Below, in pieces: positions 10,578 through 19,046 of a stretch of 64,000 bases of DNA. The position numbers and the translations under genes are program-made. The DNA lies in assembly GCA_003367665.1 (NCBI GenBank), contig QKXI01000007.1, forward strand, positions 124,001 to 188,000, written 5' to 3'. This DNA is from Leifsonia sp. ku-ls (GTDB taxonomy: Bacteria > Actinomycetota > Actinomycetes > Actinomycetales > Microbacteriaceae). How positions within the stretch are numbered: the stretch's first letter is position 1; each line of letters opens with the position of its first letter. The notes under the pieces were generated by a model, which ran no database searches, was not told where the DNA came from, and was given only the letters and a program-made list of their open reading frames with translations.

Positions 10578-12146
10578 GTGCACACCGTTCCGCGAGCCCG
10601 CCTCCCGCTCTGGCTCGCGGTGGTCACGGCCCTGGCGGCCGGGCCGGTGCTCGACGCCGGGTTCCCGGACAAGGACCTGTGGCCGCTCACCTTCGTCGGC
10701 ATCGCGATGGTGCTGCTGGCCCAGCATGGCCGCCGCGCCGGGTCGGCGTTCCTGGTCGGGTGGCTGGCGGGGGAGGCGTTCTACCTCGTCCACGTCTCCT
10801 GGACCGCGCTGTACCTCGGACCGGTCCCGTGGGTGGCGCTGTCCACGTTCGAGGCGCTGTTCTGGGGCGTCGGCGGCATCCTGATCACCCTGGCGTACCG
10901 GTGGGTACCGCGGGCCTTCCCGACGCCGCTCGGCAGGCTGGGCCTTCTGCCCGTGTTCGTCGCGGGTCTGTGGGTGCTCCGGGAGCTGGTGACCGGCACC
11001 TGGCCGTACGGCGGCTTCTCCTGGGGGCGCGTCGCCGAGTCGCAGTCGACCAGTCCGCTGGCGCCGCTGGTCGCCTGGCTCGGGATCTCCGGTGTCAGCT
11101 TCGCGATGGTGTGGCTGGTGGCGTTCCTGATCGAGCTTCCCGGCGCCGTCGACGTCCGCACGCTGCAGCGCGTGCTGCTGGCCGGTATCGCCGTCGCGGT
11201 CGTGTTCGCGGTGCCGGCGTGGCCGGCCACGACACACGGCAGCACGCGCATCGCCGCTGTGCAGGGTAACGGCCCGGCGGGGTACTTCGACGATGCCCCG
11301 CCCGGCGCCGTGTTCGACACGCAGGTGGCCGAGACGCTGCGCATCCCGTCGTCGCAGGTCAGCGGCTCGAAGAAGGTCGACATGGTGGTCTGGCCGGAGG
11401 GGTCGGCCATGCCCGACCCGACGCGCGACCCGAGCAACGCCGCGATCCTGGACGCGCTCAGCCGGAAGTTCGGCGCCCCGTTCATCGTGGGCACCATCAC
11501 CCAGCGCGACGACCGGCTGTACAACACCTCGCTGCAGTGGGTGGCGGGGAAGGGTGCGGTCGACTACTACGACAAGAAGCACCCGGTGCCCTTCGGCGAG
11601 TACGTGCCGGATCGCGCGTTCTGGCGTCCGTTCGCGCCCGCCCTGATCGACCTCATCGGCCGGGACTACACGCCGGGGACGCGCGACAACGTGTTCGACA
11701 TCGGCGGCGTCCGCGCCGGGATCTCGATCTGCTTCGACATCGTCGACGACCAGCTGCTCACCGACATGATGCGCGGAGGAGCGCAGGTCATCCTCGCGCA
11801 GACGAACAACGCCGACTTCGGAGAGACCGACGAGAACCAGCAGCAGCTGGCGATCGCGCGGCTGCGCGCCATCGAGGCGGGCCGGTCGCTGGTGAACATC
11901 TCGACCGTCGGGAGCAGCCAGATCATCGGGCCGGACGGGCGGACGATCAGCTCCATCCCTCCGTTCCGGCCCGGGCACATGGTCGCGGACGTGCCGCTCG
12001 GCACGACGACGACGCCGGCGGTCCTGCTCAGCCGCGGCATCGAGCTCCTCGCAGTGGGGCTCGGGCTCTTCGGCCTGCTCGCGGCCTTCACCGGCCGGCG
12101 GAACAGTGCTCCGGACGCGAGAAGGCCGCTCCCACCGGTGCGGTGA
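10578..12146 (+). CDS. lnt: Apolipoprotein N-acyltransferase
   Basis: Lnt adds the third acyl chain to the N-terminal cysteine of lipoproteins. The 522-residue protein has about six membrane helices (residues 1-215), then a nitrilase domain with the triad Glu274 (VVWPEGS), Lys333 (YYDKKHPVPFGEYVP) and Cys385 (ISICFD), and a last membrane helix near the C-terminus. The nucleophile motif reads CFD rather than the common CYE. An inverted repeat over the stop codon is probably the terminator. Confidence 0.93.
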   Translation: MHTVPRARLPLWLAVVTALAAGPVLDAGFPDKDLWPLTFVGIAMVLLAQHGRRAGSAFLVGWLAGEAFYLVHVSWTALYLGPVPWVALSTFEALFWGVGGILITLAYRWVPRAFPTPLGRLGLLPVFVAGLWVLRELVTGTWPYGGFSWGRVAESQSTSPLAPLVAWLGISGVSFAMVWLVAFLIELPGAVDVRTLQRVLLAGIAVAVVFAVPAWPATTHGSTRIAAVQGNGPAGYFDDAPPGAVFDTQVAETLRIPSSQVSGSKKVDMVVWPEGSAMPDPTRDPSNAAILDALSRKFGAPFIVGTITQRDDRLYNTSLQWVAGKGAVDYYDKKHPVPFGEYVPDRAFWRPFAPALIDLIGRDYTPGTRDNVFDIGGVRAGISICFDIVDDQLLTDMMRGGAQVILAQTNNADFGETDENQQQLAIARLRAIEAGRSLVNISTVGSSQIIGPDGRTISSIPPFRPGHMVADVPLGTTTTPAVLLSRGIELLAVGLGLFGLLAAFTGRRNSAPDARRPLPPVR

Positions 12147-12155
12147 GAGCGGCCT
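12123..12155. terminator. Bidirectional hairpin between lnt and rbpA
   Basis: A 9-bp perfect stem AGGCCGCTC / GAGCGGCCT with a 15-base loop. The lnt stop codon lies in the loop. It sits between convergent genes and could end both transcripts. Confidence 0.6.
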
Positions 12156-12170
12156 CGTAAGCGCGGGAGC

Positions 12171-12542
12171 TCAGGCGCTGTGCTTGTGCTCGCTGGTGCC
12201 GCGGCGGGCCCGCAGGTACTGCAGGCGCTCCTCCAGGAGCTCCTCCAGCTCGGCGCGGGTGCGGCGCTCGAGCAGCATGTCCCAGTGGCTGCGCGGCGTC
12301 TTGACGTCGGAGTGGTCGACCTCGACGGGCGTGTCGCCGACGAGTCGGTGGGCCTCCTGGCCGCAGTGCTTGCACTCCCAGCTGTCGGGCGCCTCGGCCT
12401 CGGCCGAGAAGACGACCTCGGTCTCCTTGCCGCAGGCGGGGCAAAGGTAGGTGTAACGGGAACGCGGAGAGTAGACGACGCCTTCTTCGCTCTGTAAGCT
12501 CTGGGCGCCGAGTCTCATGCCGCGCAAGCTGCGATCTGCCAT
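12171..12542 (-). CDS. rbpA: RNA polymerase-binding protein RbpA
   Basis: RbpA stabilises the RNA polymerase-sigma A open complex in actinobacteria. The 123-residue protein has the N-terminal MADRSLRGMRLG tail, a core domain with two CxxC pairs (CPAC and CKHC) that should bind zinc, and the C-terminal sigma-interaction helix around HWDMLLERR. The ATG at 12542 has a strong GAGGAGA site upstream. Its upstream region resembles a sigma-R/SigH-type stress promoter. Confidence 0.95.
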   Translation of the reverse strand: MADRSLRGMRLGAQSLQSEEGVVYSPRSRYTYLCPACGKETEVVFSAEAEAPDSWECKHCGQEAHRLVGDTPVEVDHSDVKTPRSHWDMLLERRTRAELEELLEERLQYLRARRGTSEHKHSA

Positions 12543-12583
12543 TGTGTGGTTCTCCTCTGTGCGCGCGAATCCTCACAGTTATA

Positions 12584-12610
12584 AACCGTCAAGCTGGGGA
12601 TTCTCTTTCC
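12584..12610 (-). promoter_or_regulatory. Candidate SigR/SigH-type promoter of rbpA
   Basis: On the minus strand GGAAA and GTT are separated by 19 bases, close to the GGAAT-N18/19-GTT pattern of actinobacterial thiol-stress sigma factors. A TATAAC box a few bases downstream could instead serve the housekeeping sigma. Confidence 0.4.
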
Positions 12611-12654
12611 GGGCGGCCCGTTCTCCCAGTGGGCTCACAGAGTCCGGAGCCGGT

Positions 12655-13404
12655 TCAGCGCCGGGCCTTCACCACTGCGGCGAGGAGGTCGCAGCGATCG
12701 GTCACGATGCCGTCGACGCCGAGGTCGAGCAGGCGCGTCATCTCGTGCGGTTCGGTCACGGTCCAGACGTGGACCTCGACGCCGGCCGCGTGGAACCGTT
12801 CGACGGTGCGCCCGGTGACGACGCGCACCGGTCCGCGCCGCTCGGGGACCTGGACGGCGACGAACCCGCGCAGAGCGCGACGGACCAGCCGTGCGACGCC
12901 CAGCTTGGCGCCGAGGAGCGCCGGCACGAACTCCGGGACGGCGGGGGAGGAGGCGATGCCCGGGAAGGCGTCCGCGACGGCCCGACGGCGGTCGCTCGCG
13001 AACGAGGTGATGAGCACCCGGTCCTCGGCGCGGGCCGCGCGGATGGCGTCCACCGCGGGGGCGGCGGCGCGGAGGTCCTTCACGTCGATGTTGAAGCGCG
13101 CCTCGGGGAAGGCGTCGAGCGCCTCGGCGAGCGAGCAGAAGCCCTGGCCGTGGCCGAGCTCCACCCGCCGCAGCTCCGGCATGGTGAGCTGCGAGACCTG
13201 CACGTCGCGCCCGGCGACCCGCGCGAGGGAGGGGTCGTGGGCGATGACGGCCACACCGTCGGTCGAGACGTGGATGTCGGTCTCCAGGTGCGTCGCGCCC
13301 GCCGAAAGGGCCCGGAGGAACGCGAGCAGGGTGTTCTCCGGCGCGTCGAGCGCGAGGCCGCGGTGCGCGATCACGCGCGGCGGCCTCCCGGCGAGGAAGG
13401 TCAC
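12655..13404 (-). CDS. Glycerophosphodiester phosphodiesterase
   Basis: A 249-residue GDPD-family TIM barrel that cleaves glycerophosphodiesters to glycerol-3-phosphate and an alcohol. The catalytic AHRG at the N-terminus, APENT, and the metal-binding LETDIH are present; the end has the typical GVDGIVTD. No signal peptide is seen, so it is probably cytoplasmic. It starts with GTG overlapping the SPFH stop by 4 bp (GTGA), making it the last gene of an nfeD-SPFH-GDPD operon. Confidence 0.92.
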   Translation of the reverse strand: MTFLAGRPPRVIAHRGLALDAPENTLLAFLRALSAGATHLETDIHVSTDGVAVIAHDPSLARVAGRDVQVSQLTMPELRRVELGHGQGFCSLAEALDAFPEARFNIDVKDLRAAAPAVDAIRAARAEDRVLITSFASDRRRAVADAFPGIASSPAVPEFVPALLGAKLGVARLVRRALRGFVAVQVPERRGPVRVVTGRTVERFHAAGVEVHVWTVTEPHEMTRLLDLGVDGIVTDRCDLLAAVVKARR

Positions 13405-14429
13405 GGCGCGGGCGGTGGCGGTGCGGCCGGGCCCGCGGTGGCGGTGCCCGCGGCGCCGGCGTCGGGGGAGCTCGTCGCGCCCGCAGCGGCGGTGGCCCCT
13501 GTGCCGGCCGCCGCAGCATCGCCGCGCGCCGCGCCCGCCGGCCCGAAGGCCTGACCGATGCCCTTGAGGGCCTCGGTGAGCTCGCTCGGGATGATCCAGA
13601 GCTTGTTCGAGGCGCCCTCGGCCAGCTTCGGCAGCGTCTGCAGGTACTGGTAGGCGAGCAGCAGGTTGTCCGGGTTGCCCTGGTGGATGGCGCCGAACAC
13701 CGTGGTGATGGCCTGCGCCTCGCCCTCGGCGCGCAGCACGGCGGCCTTGGCGTCGCCCTCCGCGCGGAGGATCGCGGCCTGACGCAGGCCCTCCGCGTTG
13801 AGGATCTCGGACTGCTTCGTGCCCTCGGCCGTCAGGATCAGCGCACGCCGGTCGCGCTCCGCGCGCATCTGCTTCTCCATCGAGTCCTGGATGGACGTGG
13901 GCGGGTCGATCGCCTTGAGCTCGACCCGGGAGACGCGGATGCCCCACTTGCCGGTGGCCTCATCGAGCACGAGGCGCAGCTGGCCGTTGATGTTGTCGCG
14001 GCTGGTCAGCGCCTCCTCCAGGTTGAGGCCGCCGACGACGTTGCGGAGGGTGGTGGTGGTCAGCTGCTCGACGGCGCCGAGGTAGTTGGCGATCTCGTAG
14101 GTGGCGGCGCGCGCGTCCGTCACCTGGAAGTACACGACGGTGTCGATCGAGACCACCAGGTTGTCCTCGGTGATGACCGGCTGCGGCGGGAAGGAGACCA
14201 CCTGCTCGCGCATGTCGATCAGCGGCCGCACCTTGTCGATGAACGGCACGACCACGTTGAGGCCCGGCATGAGCGTCTTGTGGTACCGGCCGAGGCGCTC
14301 CACCACGCCCGCGCGCGCCTGCGGGATGATGCGGATCGCGCGGAACAGCGTGACCAGCACGAAGATCGCGATGATCAGGACGATGACGGTGACCACGATG
14401 GTCACGGTCAACTGGGCGGCATCGGTCAC
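13401..14429 (-). CDS. SPFH/band 7 (stomatin-like) membrane protein
   Basis: A 342-residue protein with one N-terminal membrane helix (about 8-30), an SPFH domain beginning RAGVVERLGRYHKTL (about 40-200), a long coiled coil rich in AEG repeats (about 200-260) and a disordered Ala/Gly/Pro tail. Such proteins form oligomeric membrane scaffolds and usually work with an NfeD partner, which is encoded immediately upstream. Both junctions overlap by 4 bp (GTGA). Confidence 0.92.
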   Translation of the reverse strand: MTDAAQLTVTIVVTVIVLIIAIFVLVTLFRAIRIIPQARAGVVERLGRYHKTLMPGLNVVVPFIDKVRPLIDMREQVVSFPPQPVITEDNLVVSIDTVVYFQVTDARAATYEIANYLGAVEQLTTTTLRNVVGGLNLEEALTSRDNINGQLRLVLDEATGKWGIRVSRVELKAIDPPTSIQDSMEKQMRAERDRRALILTAEGTKQSEILNAEGLRQAAILRAEGDAKAAVLRAEGEAQAITTVFGAIHQGNPDNLLLAYQYLQTLPKLAEGASNKLWIIPSELTEALKGIGQAFGPAGAARGDAAAAGTGATAAAGATSSPDAGAAGTATAGPAAPPPPAP

Positions 14430-14926
14430 GGGGCGGTCCTTCCGGTGAGGCCGTCGGTTCCGGCGGAGACGGGGGCGGGGGTGACGACGGCGGTGGCGCC
14501 GTCGATCGAGACGACGATGACGTGCTCTCCCGGCACGAGCTCGACCGGGGAGCCCTCGAGCGGGGCGAGCCGGGCGGTCCAGGTCTCGCCGACCTGCAGC
14601 TTGACCAGGCCCGAGGCGCGCGTGACGGTCGAGACCACGACGCCGCCCATCCCGATCAGCCGGTCGACGTTGCTCTTGGCCGGGTCGCCGCCCTTCTTGA
14701 GCGCGTGCAGGAGCGGCGGCCGGATGAAGAAGAGGAGCACGACCGAGAGGACAGCCGCGATGATCAGCTGCAGCCACCAGGGCGCGCCGAACAGGCCCGA
14801 GACGAGGCCGCCGAGGCTGCCGACCGCGATCATCAGGAAGACGAAGTCGAGCGTCAGCATCTCGATGATGACGAAGACCAGGATGAGGACGAGCCACACG
14901 ATCCAGGCGAAGGACGTGATGTCCAT
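14426..14926 (-). CDS. NfeD family membrane protein
   Basis: A 166-residue NfeD-type protein: two or three membrane helices in residues 5-75, then a C-terminal OB-fold (about 85-155). NfeD proteins pair with SPFH proteins in membrane microdomains, and the next gene encodes such a partner. The start is the ATG at 14926 behind GAAAGGGGG. It heads a three-gene operon transcribed leftwards. Confidence 0.9.
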   Translation of the reverse strand: MDITSFAWIVWLVLILVFVIIEMLTLDFVFLMIAVGSLGGLVSGLFGAPWWLQLIIAAVLSVVLLFFIRPPLLHALKKGGDPAKSNVDRLIGMGGVVVSTVTRASGLVKLQVGETWTARLAPLEGSPVELVPGEHVIVVSIDGATAVVTPAPVSAGTDGLTGRTAP

Positions 14927-14994
14927 GACGTCCCCCTTTCGCTGCTTGCTATGAACGTACCAGCACCGGCCGACGACGCGTCGGACCCACTTGG

Positions 14995-15000
14995 TAGTCT
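14995..15000 (+). promoter_or_regulatory. -10 box TAGTCT of the SDR/S9 operon
   Basis: TAGTCT ends 3 bp before an in-frame GTG at 15004. The true start is more likely the GTG at 15034, which has a CAGGAG ribosome binding site at 15023-15028. Confidence 0.4.
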
Positions 15001-15033
15001 CAGGTGCAGGACATCGACGCTTCAGGAGTATTC

Positions 15034-15819
15034 GTGGCAAACCCCCTCACCCCCGGCTCTCTCACGGGCAAGCGCGCCCTGGTCACCGGCTCGTCGCGCG
15101 GCATCGGCGCCGACACGGCCCAGTACCTCGCGGAGGCGGGCGCCCGCGTGGTGATCAACTACCGCAACAAGGAGGCGCGCGCGCAGAAGCTCGTCGACGG
15201 GATCGTCGCCGCGGGCGGCGAGGCCATCGCGGTGGGCGCCGACCTGACCGACGCCGACTCCGTTGCGGCCATGTTCCGGACCGTGGAGGAGGCGTGGGGC
15301 GGCCTCGACATCCTGGTGCTCAACGCCTCGGGCGGCATGGAGTCGGGCATGGCGGAGGACTACGCCATGCAGCTCAACCGCGACGCGCAGGTGAACACCC
15401 TCACGGCGGCGCTCCCGCTCCTCGGTGAGGGATCGCGGGTCGTGTTCGTGACGAGCCACCAGGCGCACTTCATCCGGACGACGCCGACGATGCCCGAGTA
15501 CGAGGCCGTGGCGCTGAGCAAGCGGGCGGGGGAGGACGCGCTGCGCGCCCTGCTGCCGCAGCTCACCGAGAAGGGCGTCGAGTTCGTGGTCGTCTCGGGC
15601 GACATGATCGAGGGCACCATCACGGCGACCCTGCTGAACCGCCTCAACCCGGGCGCGATCGACGCGCGCAAGGAGGCGGCGGGCCGTCTCTACAACGTCA
15701 GCGAGTTCGCGGCGGAGGTCACCGCAGCCGTCGTCGACCCGGTGCCGGCCGACCACACGCGCCTCGTCGGCGACGTGTCGAGCTTCACGCCGATCGCCGA
15801 CTCCGAGCTCGCGGAATGA
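15034..15819 (+). CDS. SDR family protein with shifted active-site Tyr
   Basis: A 261-residue short-chain dehydrogenase/reductase-like protein. The cofactor loop TGSSRGIGA is near residue 18, the NASGG strand near 95 and a conserved GDMIEGTIT near 190. The usual catalytic YxxxK is not in place: the lysine of ALSKRAGED has Val four residues before it and the nearest Tyr is seven residues before it. It may bind NAD(P)(H) without normal SDR chemistry, or use a displaced Tyr. The ATGA overlap with the S9 peptidase shows an operon. Confidence 0.85.
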   Translation: MANPLTPGSLTGKRALVTGSSRGIGADTAQYLAEAGARVVINYRNKEARAQKLVDGIVAAGGEAIAVGADLTDADSVAAMFRTVEEAWGGLDILVLNASGGMESGMAEDYAMQLNRDAQVNTLTAALPLLGEGSRVVFVTSHQAHFIRTTPTMPEYEAVALSKRAGEDALRALLPQLTEKGVEFVVVSGDMIEGTITATLLNRLNPGAIDARKEAAGRLYNVSEFAAEVTAAVVDPVPADHTRLVGDVSSFTPIADSELAE

Positions 15820-17810
15820 AGCCGGCCGACCTCGACCTGCTGGTCGGCGTCTCGACGCCGGCGGTGCATCCCGGCGGCGGCCGCGCGGTCGTCTCGATCA
15901 CGCACCCGTCGCTCGCGGCCGACGCCACCGTCGGCCAGCTGTGGACGATCCCGCTCAGCGGGCATGCCGCACCGAAGCTGCTCACGCGCGGCTTCCGCGA
16001 CACGGCGCCCGCGTTCTCGCCGGACGGCCGGCTGCTCGCGTTCCTGCGGGCGGAGCCGAAGCGTCCGCCGCAGCTGTACGTGGTGGACGCCGCCGGGGGA
16101 GAGCCGGTGGCTGTCACCGACCGCACGCTCGGCGTGTCCGAGTTCGCCTGGTCGCCCGACGGCCGCACCCTCGCCTTCGTCAGCCGCGTGCCGGAACAGG
16201 GCCGCTACGGCACCGTCGAGGGCATCGACCCGAACGGGGAGCCGGCCCGCCGGATCGACACCCTGAAATATCAGGCCAACGGCCTCGGCTACACGATCGA
16301 CCGGCGCGCGCACGTCTTCGTGGTCGCCGTGCCCGACGTCTGGTCGGCCCCGAGCCCGGCGCCCGTGCCGCGTCCGGACGGCTCCGCCGACCCCGCGCCG
16401 ACCGTGGCGGAGCCGCGTCAGCTGACCGACGGCCCGTACGACGACGGCTCCGTGTCGTTCTCGCCGGACGGCACGCGCGTCGTCTTCGTGTCGGCGCGCC
16501 ACGAGAGCCGCGACGACGACCTGCGCTCGAACGTCTTCGTCGTCCCGGTGGAGGGCGGCGAGCCGCGCGACCTCACCGGCGCGCACGGCGCGTTCAGCGT
16601 GGTGGACGCACGGTTCGCCGCCGGCGGGGCGCTGTTCTTCACGGCGCAGGACGTGGGGGAGACCGGCCGCGACTTCGTCGCCCGCAACGCCGCGCTGTAC
16701 GTGCTCGACGCCGAGGGCGCCGCGCCGCGCCGCCTGACCGACCCGGAGTCCGTCGACTTCACCGAGTCCGCCGTCACGCCGTACGGCGACGACGCGGTGC
16801 TCCTGCAGGACCGCCGCCGCGGCGCCCTGGTGCTCACCCGGGTGGACGCGTCGGGGGAGAGCCGGCGACTCACCGACGACACCACGGTCGTGGGCGGCGT
16901 CGGCGTCGCCGACGACACCATCGTGGTGAGCGTCGCGGACGCGAGGACGGCCGGCGACGTCGCGATCGTGGACGGGGACGGGCTGCGCCGCCTGACCGAC
17001 CTCTCGGCGCCACTGCGCGCCCGGGGCGTCGTGGAGCCGACCGAGCTGACCGTCACCGGACGCGACGGCTACCCGGTGCACGGCTGGGTGCTGGCGCCGG
17101 AGGGGGAGGGGCCGCATCCCGTGCTCCTGAACATCCACGGCGGTCCGTTCGCGTCGTACACCGGCGCGCTGTTCGACGAGGCGCAGGTCTATGTGGCGGC
17201 GGGGTACGCGGTGGTCATGTGCAACCCGCGCGGCTCGGCCGGGTACGGCCAGGAGCACGGCCGGGTGATCCGTCAGCGGATGGGCACCGTCGACCTCGCC
17301 GACGTGCTCGACTTCCTCGACGGCGCGGTCGCCCGCACGCCGGGCCTCGACGCCGAGCGGGTCGGCATCATGGGCGGCTCCTACGGCGGCTACCTGACGG
17401 CGTGGACGATCGCGCACGACCACCGCTTCGCCGCCGCCATCGTCGAACGAGGCTTCCTCGACCCCGACGCCTTCGTCGGCACGAGCGACATCGGCAGTTT
17501 CTTCGGCGACGAGTACACCGGCACCGACCCCGAGCTGATGCGGTCGCAGAGCCCGCAGGCGGTGGTCGAGCGGGTGAGCACCCCGACGCTGGTGCTGCAC
17601 TCGTCGGCCGACCTGCGCTGCCCGCTCGGCCAGGCGGAGCGGTACTACGCCGCGCTCAAGCGCCGCGGAGTGGAGACGGAGCTGGTGATCTTCCCGGGCG
17701 AGGACCACGAGCTGAGCCGCAGCGGACGTCCCCGGCACCGGCAGGAGCGCTTCGAGCTCATCCTGGACTGGTGGGCACGCCACCTGCCCAGCGCGTCGAA
17801 CCGCCGCTGA
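15816..17810 (+). CDS. S9 family prolyl oligopeptidase-like peptidase
   Basis: A 664-residue serine peptidase. An N-terminal WD40-like beta-propeller (about 1-390, with several AWSPDGR-type blades) precedes an alpha/beta hydrolase domain with Ser522 in GGSYGGY, Asp599 in SSADLRCP and His631 in GEDHELS. Members cut oligopeptides after Pro or release acyl-amino acids. No signal peptide is visible, so it is probably cytoplasmic. It overlaps the SDR gene by 4 bp and ends just before a strong terminator. Confidence 0.92.
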   Translation: MKPADLDLLVGVSTPAVHPGGGRAVVSITHPSLAADATVGQLWTIPLSGHAAPKLLTRGFRDTAPAFSPDGRLLAFLRAEPKRPPQLYVVDAAGGEPVAVTDRTLGVSEFAWSPDGRTLAFVSRVPEQGRYGTVEGIDPNGEPARRIDTLKYQANGLGYTIDRRAHVFVVAVPDVWSAPSPAPVPRPDGSADPAPTVAEPRQLTDGPYDDGSVSFSPDGTRVVFVSARHESRDDDLRSNVFVVPVEGGEPRDLTGAHGAFSVVDARFAAGGALFFTAQDVGETGRDFVARNAALYVLDAEGAAPRRLTDPESVDFTESAVTPYGDDAVLLQDRRRGALVLTRVDASGESRRLTDDTTVVGGVGVADDTIVVSVADARTAGDVAIVDGDGLRRLTDLSAPLRARGVVEPTELTVTGRDGYPVHGWVLAPEGEGPHPVLLNIHGGPFASYTGALFDEAQVYVAAGYAVVMCNPRGSAGYGQEHGRVIRQRMGTVDLADVLDFLDGAVARTPGLDAERVGIMGGSYGGYLTAWTIAHDHRFAAAIVERGFLDPDAFVGTSDIGSFFGDEYTGTDPELMRSQSPQAVVERVSTPTLVLHSSADLRCPLGQAERYYAALKRRGVETELVIFPGEDHELSRSGRPRHRQERFELILDWWARHLPSASNRR

Positions 17811-17828
17811 GGCCGCGCGCAGACGTGC

Positions 17829-17864
17829 GACGGCCCCGCCCGATCGATTTCGGGCGGGGCCGTC
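17829..17864. terminator. Strong bidirectional terminator hairpin
   Basis: A perfect 14-bp GC-rich stem with an 8-base loop between the converging S9 peptidase and HdeD genes. There is no clear U-tract on either side. Confidence 0.75.
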
Positions 17865-17876
17865 GGCGTCGGTGGG

Positions 17877-18518
17877 TCAGGCCGTGCGCGGTGCCGCGGT
17901 CGCGGATCCCATCTCCTTGAGCACTTCGCGCCCGAAGGTGAAGGCGCGGACGATCCCGATGATGCCGAGCACGATCAGCGCGATCGCCGCGAACAGCAGC
18001 AGGAACGCCGCCGACGACACCGGAAGCACCAGGACGACGATGCCGGCCAGGATGCTCAGGATGCCGAAGGCGATCGACCATCCCGCCGACCCGGAGCGCC
18101 CGGCCTCGGCCAGCGCCATGACACCCTCGATGATCCAGCCGACGCCGATGAAGGCGACGGTGAAGATCACGAGCGCCAGCGCAGCGGTCGACACGTTCTT
18201 CAGCGCGACGATGCCCACGAAGATGAGCAACACTCCGAGAATGATGTTGAGCGCCCGGGCGCCGCCGCGCATCCCACGGCTGAAGATGCCGACGCCGAGC
18301 CGGAGCACACCGGCGACGAGGAAGTAGATGCCCAGGAAGACGGCCAGCACGCCGATCGTCTTCTCGGGCCAGACCAGCAGGACGACACCCAGGATGACGG
18401 CCACGACGCCGCTGACGCCGAGCGCGGTGCGGACCGCGTTGATGGCGGACCGCGTCATCTGACGGGCGTCCATGGAGAACTCGTGGAACATCGGGTCGGT
18501 CGGATCGTTCACGCTCAT
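17877..18518 (-). CDS. HdeD-like (DUF308) membrane protein
   Basis: A 213-residue integral membrane protein with six predicted helices arranged as three pairs, matching the DUF308/HdeD family. HdeD of E. coli is linked to acid resistance; the role in actinobacteria is unknown. The N-terminus (MSVNDPTDPMFHEF) is cytosolic and polar. It is a single gene, with a terminator downstream. Confidence 0.85.
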   Translation of the reverse strand: MSVNDPTDPMFHEFSMDARQMTRSAINAVRTALGVSGVVAVILGVVLLVWPEKTIGVLAVFLGIYFLVAGVLRLGVGIFSRGMRGGARALNIILGVLLIFVGIVALKNVSTAALALVIFTVAFIGVGWIIEGVMALAEAGRSGSAGWSIAFGILSILAGIVVLVLPVSSAAFLLLFAAIALIVLGIIGIVRAFTFGREVLKEMGSATAAPRTA

Positions 18519-18706
18519 CGCTGCATCCCTTCGAACTGCGGCCGCCGCTCGGCGGTGTCGAGGCCGACACTAGCGCTCAAGGACGCGCCGCGTCAGGAGG
18601 CATCTCGGTGTGGACGCTGGGTGGCGTGGAGCGCGGGACACCGCTTGATCGCGGCAGCGCGGCTGTGATGTGCTGATGCTGACGCACGACAGAAGGGGGA
18701 TGACGC

Positions 18707-19042
18707 GTGACGTACGGGGAGCTCGACCCGGAGACCGGGCTGCGGCAGCACGGGATGTTCTACAAGGTGGCGTACATCGTCGCCGTGATCCTCCCACGGC
18801 CGCTCCTGACACTCGGCGGCATCGGCGCCGGCGCATACATCTTCGTGCGGGAGCCGTGGCTGGGCCTGCTGTGGGCGTGCCTGGCTGGGGTGGGGATTCT
18901 GCTATTCGGGGTCTCGAAGATCATGGACTTCGACGAGCTCCACGGGTTCCCGGGCGCGTGGCGGACGATGGCGTTCGGGATCGTGTCCGTGGTGCTCGGG
19001 GCGGGGGTTGTCGCGGTGGGGTTCGTGTTGGGGGCGGGGTGA
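18707..19042 (+). CDS. Small membrane protein, three helices
   Basis: A 111-residue protein that I do not recognise. Three hydrophobic stretches (about 22-46, 50-70 and 88-111) are seen, with a polar loop MDFDELHGFPGAW between the second and third. The GTG start has AGAAGGGGG upstream. It ends 4 bp before the stop of the converging hydrolase gene. Confidence 0.65.
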   Translation: MTYGELDPETGLRQHGMFYKVAYIVAVILPRPLLTLGGIGAGAYIFVREPWLGLLWACLAGVGILLFGVSKIMDFDELHGFPGAWRTMAFGIVSVVLGAGVVAVGFVLGAG

Positions 19043-19046
19043 CCGG

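Noticed and set aside
7094-10702. A 1202-codon open frame on the minus strand
   Set aside because: It lies antisense to tatC and the helicase, is rich in Arg, His and Gly typical of high-GC shadow frames, and matches no family.
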